Origin: Scatophagus argus
Lineage: Eukaryota; Chordata; Actinopteri; Scatophagidae
NCBI RefSeq assembly: GCF_020382885.2
Contig: NC_058504.1
Coordinates: 9,786,519 to 9,850,518, forward strand
Length of the DNA stretch: 64,000 bases
Reading direction: 5' to 3'
Part shown: one piece after another, positions 54,918 to 64,000 of the stretch
How the letters are laid out: each line of letters begins with the position of its first letter
Position numbering within the stretch: the stretch's first letter is position 1
Notes under the pieces: model-generated
What the model was told of the DNA's origin: nothing
Databases searched by the model: none
What the model saw: only the letters and a program-made list of their open reading frames with translations
Translations under genes and position numbers: made by a program

Positions 54918-56165
54918 CATGAGAAGATGTCGTGTGGAAAAGTATTGACTGCTGACCTCACTTGACCAGCAAAATGAGTTATTCAGAGGCTTTTGTGCGT
55001 GTAATAATTACGTAACATTTTGTTTCAGGCTTCATATTAGGTATAAACTTGCATTCACACAGTCCTGTTAGCAAAGGTCTACCTCTTGCAGAGTATCGTT
55101 ATTTTATCGACCAGTATTGTTTGTTGGATTGTTTGGATTTTATTTTCTCTCACAATGTAATGTATTTCCATTATTGTTTTTTTCTTTACTGTGTGCCTTG
55201 AGTGTTAACTATTTATTTTGAGGCTCATTTCCGTCACTGTGTCATTGACAGCAAATAGTGCCATAATTTATTCTTATAGGTTGCAAATGCTCTTTTACTC
55301 TCTTTCAGCGATAGATTGTGTTTTTAGTGTACAGTGAATGGAACATTTTAATGTTTTATAAGTTTCAGTCGGTTATGCGCAATCATGCACAAGTGCTAAC
55401 ATGGCGTGTGATGTGTGAAATGTGCTTACAAATGACATAAAATGACACATATTCCAGGACTTTGTAAGTCAAACTCAGTGAAATGATTTCAGTGAAATTG
55501 TTATGCTGTCAACTTCTAAACTACTTCTGAAAAGAAAAAAAAAAACACATTTGTTTGTAAGAAACATGTCCAGGTTTGGAAGCCGTGGGGACATCTAGAC
55601 TTTTTTGACAGTTCGCACAACAACAAAAAAACTTTTCATCCAGGCTCGGCATGATAATTGTTATTTTTTTCTTATTTTTTTTTTAAACATTTATTTTAGC
55701 AACTGTTTTTGCCATGTTGTAAAAATACAACTTAATGTCTGCTAATAGTGTCACATGTTACCAATCTTTACTCTTGCTTCCAGTGACAATTCGAGATAAA
55801 AGGCAGCAACTCTTGTAAGATTTCAATCACGCTGCCTCAGTATTTAATTATTAAGGTTGTCAGTCAGTCACAGGTCAGTCGCTCTGCTGACGCAGGGTTT
55901 GTGTGGAATCAGTCAGCTGATTCAGTCATGTCCTCCTCCATACTGTGGGAAACTGAGTGACAGCCAAAGGACATTAACAGATGGGATGACCTTTACCCAC
56001 CATTGCTTTTAGGGCCCCAGCTGCTTCAGACGTGACATTTGACACGACCTTGAGCAAATTCTGATCCAACACTTAAAACGAAACGAGTTTCTCCTCAGGT
56101 GTGTCGAGATGTGACTCAATCGGACCAACTTAACAACTTATGAATAAACTTTACTTCTTGTGGGA
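54918..56165 (+). other. slc25a43 3' UTR and slc25a5 upstream spacer
   Basis: Non-coding, AT-rich. The first perfect AATAAA after the slc25a43 stop is at 56143-56148, which would make a 1.2-kb 3' UTR ending only about 100 bases before the slc25a5 promoter motifs. An earlier variant signal could be used instead. Confidence 0.4.
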
Positions 56166-56239
56166 CAGACAACGGACTCTGTTGGCACGGTGTACTTGAG
56201 TGATGAGGCAGAGCACCAAATCTGACTCAAAGGCCATCC

Positions 56240-56414
56240 GTTAGCCCCGCCCACTACTCCTTCATCCGACCAATGATATGTGAGAGTCGAAGTTCACGGT
56301 TTTTCTCGCGTTCAGCCTTCTTAAATTCCCTCTCTGCCAGATTGGAGTCGGCCATTTCAACTCCACAGGCAAACCCCACCGACAGATAACCCCACCGGCT
56401 GATAACATCTGAAG
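56240..56414 (+). promoter_or_regulatory. slc25a5: slc25a5 promoter and 5' UTR
   Basis: A GC box CCCCGCCC at 56245-56252 and a CCAAT box at 56270-56274 lie within 170 bases of the ATG. A TTAAAT at 56321-56326 may serve as a weak TATA-like element. This set fits a strong housekeeping promoter. Motifs are read directly; the start site is inferred. Confidence 0.55.
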
Positions 56415-58227
<1,813 letters not shown>

Positions 58228-58505
58228 GCTGTTTTTCAGTGTCCACTGTTCATGTTGTGAAGTTTAACTGTAACATATCTTGTACATTTGGAAGGACTTA
58301 AATGCCATGCTATATTTATAGGGACCAACTAGTATTTTGTACTAGTTGTACTGGGGGAATCTGTTATGCACTCTTCTCTTGGCCCATGCTTTTTTTTCTT
58401 TTTTTGTTTTACTCCCCACCAGAATGTCATTCCCTGTCTGAACACAGGAACCTTACTGGAAAGAAAAAAAGAGAAATAAATGCCACCTACTGAGTGACTC
58501 TCCTG
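58228..58505 (+). other. slc25a5: slc25a5 3' UTR and polyadenylation signal
   Basis: Short 3' UTR with a canonical AATAAA at 58475-58480; cleavage is expected near 58.50 kb. Confidence 0.7.
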
Positions 58506-61500
58506 TCTGGTTTTGAAATGTAATGTCACATGTGAAGGGTAACATTACACACACACACACACACACACACGGTGTCTAACAGAAAGTCCTGGCAGCCGAT
58601 GCCGTCAATTGCGTTGCTTCAAGAAGCTAATTGGCAGCCTCCTGGTCAAATGTAAGATTAGAGCCGCTCACGTCTCCCAGGTTGTATTTGGGGCCGAGCC
58701 AAAATCAGCTGAGAAATTTGACCTGCTGACGATATTTCAGCTGAGGCGTGCTTGCAGAGAAGTGATAGGCTGGATGTCAGGAGCTTTGCTGGTGTCATTT
58801 AACACACTGATAGTTCAGCAGAACGTTTGCACCAGTGACTTCCTTCGGATGAAACCACTAGGGTTACCTGTAGTGAGGCGGATTATTCCAATTGTCTAAA
58901 AATACTTGCGTCTCCTGCCAGGCCTCCCCTGACTCCAACTGGTGTGACTGAGGACTTTAACCTTGCGCTGTCTCACCATTCAGCAGTATGACACTCCTGC
59001 TTTAGTTATTTACTAGAACAGTCAAGTGATCTCCAAACGTCCAGACTTGTTTTTGCTTACTTTTCTTGTTTTTGCTGTTCATTACAATAAAAAAAGTGAG
59101 AGGCACCTAGCTGGGTTCATAATGGGTTGTATGCCGGTGTTGATGCGTATTTTAAGGGAGGTCATAAAATGAATTCCTTCTGATACATGATCGTGTCAGC
59201 TATAAAGAAACACGTGATTGTAACCCACGCAGGACAAGACACAATGTACTTCCTGGCATCTCTGGCCAGGGAGCGTGCTGGTCTTACTCTAAACGCAGAT
59301 CATAGTGCTGCCATTGTATCAGTGCAACCCTCCACACAATGTATTTTATGTGTTTGACGTGAAGTTTCCACAGTGGTATTCAAAAACTATCTGGACTGTG
59401 ACGCACTCATATGTGCTTCATGCTGAGTGTGAGGTCTCAGGGCCACTTGGCAGCTTTGATCATTCATCTTCCAGCCATTTTTTTTTTTTGTGACCAATTA
59501 AAGAGTGGCTGGCCCCTGGCAACATTATCTGCCCATTTGGGGATAAAACAAATTAAGACACTGTTTTAATTAAGAGTGTGTCTGACATGCGTGATCTGAA
59601 ATTCTTATTAGCAGTGACTCTCTGTGTGCTTTTGACATGACAGAAATCCTCCATGAGGGTTCAGTCACTGCAGCTGTAATTATTCTTATTTAAAAGTGTG
59701 AGTCTAAAATATTAGTGCAGCTTTGCACTATTATTCGGTTCATCAAAAGTGGAGATGTCTCTGTCTGGTGTTTTCCCCACATGACTCTCAACTTATGGAC
59801 CATATGAAACTCCAAAAAGATTAACTCTTAAATTTAGTGTGTTAAAAGTAAAATTCCAGTTACATACAAGATGCATGTCTGACGCTGATGTCTTAGGCAC
59901 TGAGATGAATGCGATCATCTTGTGAACTTTAAGAGACTCTCTGCTTGACAAGTGTGTAGACACAATTACTGTGTCATGGACAGTGAACCCAGACTGATCT
60001 TGAATGGAGGACATAGCCTCATTTTAGCAACACTATCATATTACAAGATTTACTCAGTTGGACGTAGTCTAATCTTCTTTCAGTGATTCAGAAAGTCTTG
60101 GATGTAACCTCCAACCTACAGAAATCAGTTTTAATACTGTTTCGACCACTCCATCCCCAAAAGCCCCTCTCAGCAGGTAGCACATGTTTAATCCTTCACT
60201 CGACAAGCTGCTCCATTACAACTTCTAACAAGGATTAGTGAATCAGAGGCAGCACAGTTCACAGCCATTTACGCCATTACGCTGTCTGCCTGTGTGGCTT
60301 TAGATACGCTGTGCCTCCTGCAGGTCACACGGGGAGCAAGTCAGGCGAGTGTGGCCTAAATGTTTTTTTTTTTCAAAATATAAATACCGTACATGTGGGT
60401 ATTTCCTCATAAAAGCCTGTAACTGGGTAACTGCAGATCAAACCAGAAAGTGGTTGAAAAGGGCACACATGCCTTAAAGACTGAGGTCAAGGAGAGTTTG
60501 TTTTTGCTTTTCATCAATGCGGCGAAAATGTTCAGATTGATTTTAGTAAATGTCACTGCCCATCTTAGTATTTTCCTACATTTAATGTTCAGGTCCTGCA
60601 AGCTCCCACTGTAACTTGCTTGAGAAGACAAGTAATGAAATTATTATTCCACTTAAGCAAAAGTACAGAAGTATTATGAGTGGAAAGTAAGTAAAAGCAT
60701 TCAGAGCTGAAAAATACACCATGTGAGTTATGCAGTTATATAAATATCTTATTATTAATAATGCATTAATGTGTAAGTAACATGTTGCTGTTTTAGTTGT
60801 CCTCAAGTACAAACACTTCAAATATTGTTGATTGAAGGTACACTCCCCCACCACTGTGGCCTACTCTTAAAAGGGACTTGACAGTCAGTGTGTGTTTCCA
60901 CGTGGAGGCTCTGCGGATCACTGAAGCTGCCCTTCACAGTAAAAGTCTTCTGTCAGGCAGCCTGTTACGTAATTTCAGCTGTTTGGCTGCATTACGTCAC
61001 AGCTCCACCGGATCAGACCTGGGTGACCTCAGTGTATTCCGCTCAGGAGGAAAAGCCACACTGTGGGGCGACTTTAAAATAAATAAACAAACGAATATCT
61101 GTTATTATCAGAGAGTATTTACTGCGTTGTCAGTGTGTTTATTCATCCTTTCTTCCCTTGTAATTTTTTTTTTTTACAGCTGCCTTCGCTACACTGTATG
61201 TTGTTGAATCTGGTGCTCAGCGGTGAATAATAGGCTTATTCATCATATAGTCCTGTATTTTTGATTGATAGCACCATGCGAATTATAGTCAGATAAAATC
61301 ATATTATAACATTTCTTGAACAAATCAAAAGGTGTTTGACCTCAGCTCTGGGAAAGAGCAGACTTATCACCACTTTGTCGCATTTACTGCTACTTTGAAG
61401 GGATGATATGCAGGAACTTAATAAAAACAACAACATATAGACAAATATATATATATTTCATCACTTATGACCCCCTTGAGGTCTGTATCTGTATCAGAAA

Positions 61501-61684
61501 CCCTAGTCGCTGCCTGTATATTTTTATTTTCACATTATTTTGCTGTCAACAACTGATTGTTGAGTCCTGTTGTCAACATCATGGCGTTTTGGGTTGGTGG
61601 CGATTTATTGATTTGATATTTATGAATAAGAATATCAAAGGTTAAACTAATGTTTCTAAAAAAATGCATATACATTTGTGTGAC
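58506..61684. other. Gene-free interval after slc25a5
   Basis: A (CA)n lies at about 58549-58570. From about 58.60 to 59.70 kb the DNA is complex, repeat-free and balanced in composition, which would fit a conserved regulatory element; the 96-residue open frame at 58609-58899 resembles no known protein. A hAT-like diverged block with CCCACCACTG at its end lies at about 60.62-60.86 kb. No gene is supported. Confidence 0.5.
60620..60860 (-). repeat. hAT-like element, diverged copy
   Basis: Phrases ACTTAAGCAAAAGTACAGAA and GTAAGTAAAAGCATTCAGAG, then a terminal CCCCCACCACTGTGG, match the hAT-like copies elsewhere in the window. Confidence 0.5.
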
Positions 61685-61804
61685 ATATTATATTATATTA
61701 TATTATATTATATTATATTATATTATATTATATTATATTATATTATATTATATTATATTAGATTAGATTAGATTAGATTAGATTAGATTAGATTAGATTA
61801 GATT
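61685..61804. repeat. Compound pentanucleotide array (TATTA)n-(GATTA)n
   Basis: About 15 TATTA units run to 61760 and switch abruptly to eight GATTA units (61761-61800) ending in GATT. The two blocks differ by a single T-to-G change fixed in every later unit. The array ends about 100 bases before the CCAAT box of the next gene. Confidence 0.95.
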
Positions 61805-61849
61805 GACTGAATGGGCGCTGAGCTTCCTGCTGTAACGTGAAGGCGGATC

Positions 61850-62095
61850 CTGTAGATGGCGTCCTATCACAACGAAAGGCAGGCTCGCGCGGACTCCCTG
61901 CGGCCAATCACAGCTGCGCTTTTAGCAGCTTCATAAAGTTCGCTTAGTTCCGCCGTTTTGCCTCCGCGTTTGAGAGGAAACAGCGTCTTGTGCTCGCCGC
62001 TAAAGATGTGGGTGAACAAGCCAGCTGTGGTTATGTGCACATTTCGGCTCGAAGTGAGAGATACGAGCAAAAAGAGCTTGTAGTAAGAGAAGAAA
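61850..62095 (+). promoter_or_regulatory. CpG-rich promoter of the 62-kb gene
   Basis: CpG-rich sequence (CTCGCGCGGACTCCCTGCGG) with a CCAAT box at 61904-61908, about 190 bases before the first ATG. It looks like a housekeeping-type promoter. The transcription start is not resolved. Confidence 0.5.
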
Positions 62096-63768
62096 ATGTA
62101 TCTATGGCGCTTCTCCATCGCCACAATCCTCGGCTTGGTGTGGTATTTTTCGGACGGCGGTCGCACAGTGACACAGTACTTTTTATGTTTCCTTTTTTGT
62201 TTTTATACGCCGCTGTTATTCGGTAACAGCGGGCGAGAGAGCAGCACTCAAACTGACGAAGAGGCGAAGGGAAATCCACTCCAGGTACCTGTTTGATACA
62301 GGTTGCGTTATTGTTGCGGGAAATAGTGGCTTTTATGCGCACGGCTGGAGTCTTGTTGCAGTCAGTTTAAATATGAAACGTGTGAGCGTGAGATGCATTT
62401 GTAGATCACCCCGGCCTCTCTGCGCTACATCTGTCTCCAAGTGAGATGATTTTTGTTAATGAAGTAGCAGTCATATCCTAAATACCATAAGTCAGTAATC
62501 AAACCTGTTGGCCAGGTTACACTGATACCTGAGCCGTGAGATTATTAAGACTAGTCAAATATTGAATATCCACTCACAGCCCGGGGGTGTTTTTGTTTTG
62601 CACTGAGGCCTGCTTTTCAGCTTTTCAGCTTTTCACTCAACACACGACTCGGAGTCAGCCAGAGTTCAGCGCTAATCGTTGTTAGAAGTTTTGTTGTTTT
62701 TGTTTGTTTATCAGCTATTTCCGCTAGTTGACTTACACTTAATGTGTTTTCCAGGAAACTGCTGAGGGCGAGTCGTTTGGTGACTTTACTGATGGAGAAA
62801 GCCGTGAGCAGGCTGAACCTCTGGACTCTCAGTATCCAAACGTGAAGAGGGCTCTACAGCAAGGTGAGCTTTGTAAACCCATTTGTCTTTGCAGGTTGGA
62901 AGTGTGTTTTGTCAGCAAGCTGACGTAAGCCCTGTTTTGACTTGAAACAGTTGAAAAGGGCAGTTTTGTGTAGACGCAGTTGGAGCTGGAGCTCATGTTA
63001 CACGAAGCAAGGAGGGGCTTTCAGGAAAGAAAGATATGAAAAGCATATGAGCTCAATAGATGGGCTCTATATGGCAACACTGTGTTAACACGGGAAATAA
63101 GATATGTGGTTTCATGCCTCTATCAGTTGTGATTATTTTGTGCATCACACATTTAATTGGCTCGCAAAAACACTGATATCGCTGATCTCTGTGAGTGTTT
63201 CTCAGTTTCTTTTGAAGAAAAGGAGAAGCTGTAAACATGTATTTCATCCTGACATCTCCGCTCTGAAGTTTCTCTGTGTTTAAGTCAGACCTTAAAAGCC
63301 ACAAAATATTGTGAAATTTGTTGCAGCAATTTGCAATGATTTGGCCTTTAAAAGCAGTTGATGTTTTCACTTCTAATGAATAACACTCTTATTCATATGT
63401 GTGTGTGTTTTGGGTCATTTTTGCCAAATTTCTACACATTCAGCTTTGTCTTTGTTTATCACAGCACATGAAGGGGACATTATTTAGTGTAGTGACTCTT
63501 TGTTTTAAACCAGTGATTACTTTTGTGCTGGAAAACCACAAGCAACATATCAGCAAAATGCCACTTTTCTACAGTGATGGAGTGTGACTCCTGACAGACT
63601 CTGAAATCCAGCCAACTCCGTAATGACGCTTTGGCACGTAGGATGAATGAAATGGGTGTTGATACAGAAGAGCAGCTGTGTGCCATCGTGCAGGACTTTC
63701 AATTCAGCCTTCAGCTGGACGAGACAAACATCTTGGACGACTCTGCTGATGGTCTAAATCTGCTTTAA
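62096..63768 (+). CDS. Unrecognised small membrane-anchored protein (3 exons, 3' end uncertain)
   Basis: I do not recognise this protein. Exon 1 (62096-62284) starts MYLWRFSIATILGLVWYF with a second hydrophobic stretch YFLCFLFCFYTPLLF at about residues 29-43, then hydrophilic GNSGRESSTQTDEEAKG; it ends at a CAG|GTACCT donor in phase 0. Exon 2 (62755-62863) is acidic (GESFGDFTDGESREQAEP) and ends at a CAAG|GTGAGC donor in phase 1. The next acceptor is CTGACAG|ACTCTG (exon from 63598). Joined to that donor it stops after DSEIQPTP, giving 107 aa. In the other frame the exon stays open for 56 codons to 63768, with protein-like content (MNEMGVDTEEQLCAIVQDF, then LQLDETNILDD). That frame is reached only with a weaker donor AAC|GTGAAG at 62841/62842, giving 148 aa, or with a missed exon or an indel. 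The upstream CpG promoter and coding-like exons support a real gene. Confidence 0.5.
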
Positions 63769-64000
63769 GGCCTTGGGCACTCAGGAGATGGATGAATAAT
63801 TTCTGCTTTCAAATATTTGGAAAGGCAGACATCGAGGACCGGACCTTTTGTAATGTGGCACTGTGGCTTCACCACTCTGCTGAAAGGAGCACACATATCA
63901 TATCCTCACAGGCCACTGTGTGTTGCACCGCCACAAAAACTTGTGATGGATCTTCAAATCCGCCCCTCCAAGAGTCTCTTAATGTTACAGTTGAGGCAAA
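63769..64000 (+). other. Probable 3' UTR of the 62-kb gene
   Basis: Follows the TAA at 63766-63768. No poly(A) signal is reached before the window ends. No other gene starts here. Confidence 0.35.

Noticed and set aside
58609-58899. 96-residue open frame after slc25a5
   Set aside because: No family resemblance, no splice or promoter context; better explained as chance opening in non-coding DNA.
61685-61804. CRISPR-like array
   Set aside because: Uniform 5-base units with no spacers in a vertebrate genome; a plain satellite.
62896-62926. Mini-exon with good acceptor (TTTGTCTTTGCAG) and donor (GAC|GTAAGC) in the 62-kb gene
   Set aside because: It lies only about 32 bases after the exon 2 donor, too short for an intron, and gives an in-frame stop in the required phase.

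Overview
This is a nuclear window from a ray-finned (teleost) fish. The evidence is the gene set itself (a fish-type cdx4 followed by chic1, lnx2b, slc25a43 and slc25a5), short GT-AG introns, many (CA)n microsatellites, and fish-style dispersed repeats (hAT-like ends starting CAGTGGTGGAAAAAG; LINE-like tails with CTCGGGATCAATAAAG followed by TATC units). A percomorph is likely but not shown by the sequence.

Layout: 1-10.4 kb is gene-poor flank with scattered repeats. 10.77-13.72 kb (+) is cdx4, a caudal-type homeobox gene with three coding exons, preceded by a candidate promoter and with TCF/LEF-like motifs in intron 1. 15.13-19.92 kb (+) is chic1 (six coding exons) with a long 3' UTR. 34.59-24.23 kb (-) is lnx2b, a RING plus four-PDZ E3 ligase with nine coding exons, convergent with chic1; a noncoding first exon and promoter probably lie near 39.7-39.9 kb. 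40-49.5 kb is gene-poor with repeats. 49.68-54.92 kb (+) is slc25a43 and 56.42-58.23 kb (+) is slc25a5; these are two mitochondrial carriers that are also neighbours on human Xq24. 58.5-61.8 kb is gene-free and ends in a compound pentanucleotide array. From 62.10 kb (+) there is a small membrane-anchored protein gene that I do not recognise.

I rebuilt every coding model by hand from splice sites. All exon phases close exactly for the five named genes: cdx4 271 aa, chic1 174 aa, lnx2b 693 aa, slc25a43 344 aa, slc25a5 298 aa.

How the parts relate: cdx4-chic1-lnx2b is a developmental/signalling block that looks like one ParaHox paralogon (compare human CHIC2-LNX1 on 4q and CDX2/LNX2 on 13q). 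The slc25a43-slc25a5 pair is a housekeeping mitochondrial block. CTCF-like motifs in convergent orientation flank the first block. I found no dramatic new system. The points most worth a second look are the unknown 62-kb gene, the ancestry of lnx2b, the CTCF-like layout, and an atypical carrier motif in slc25a43.
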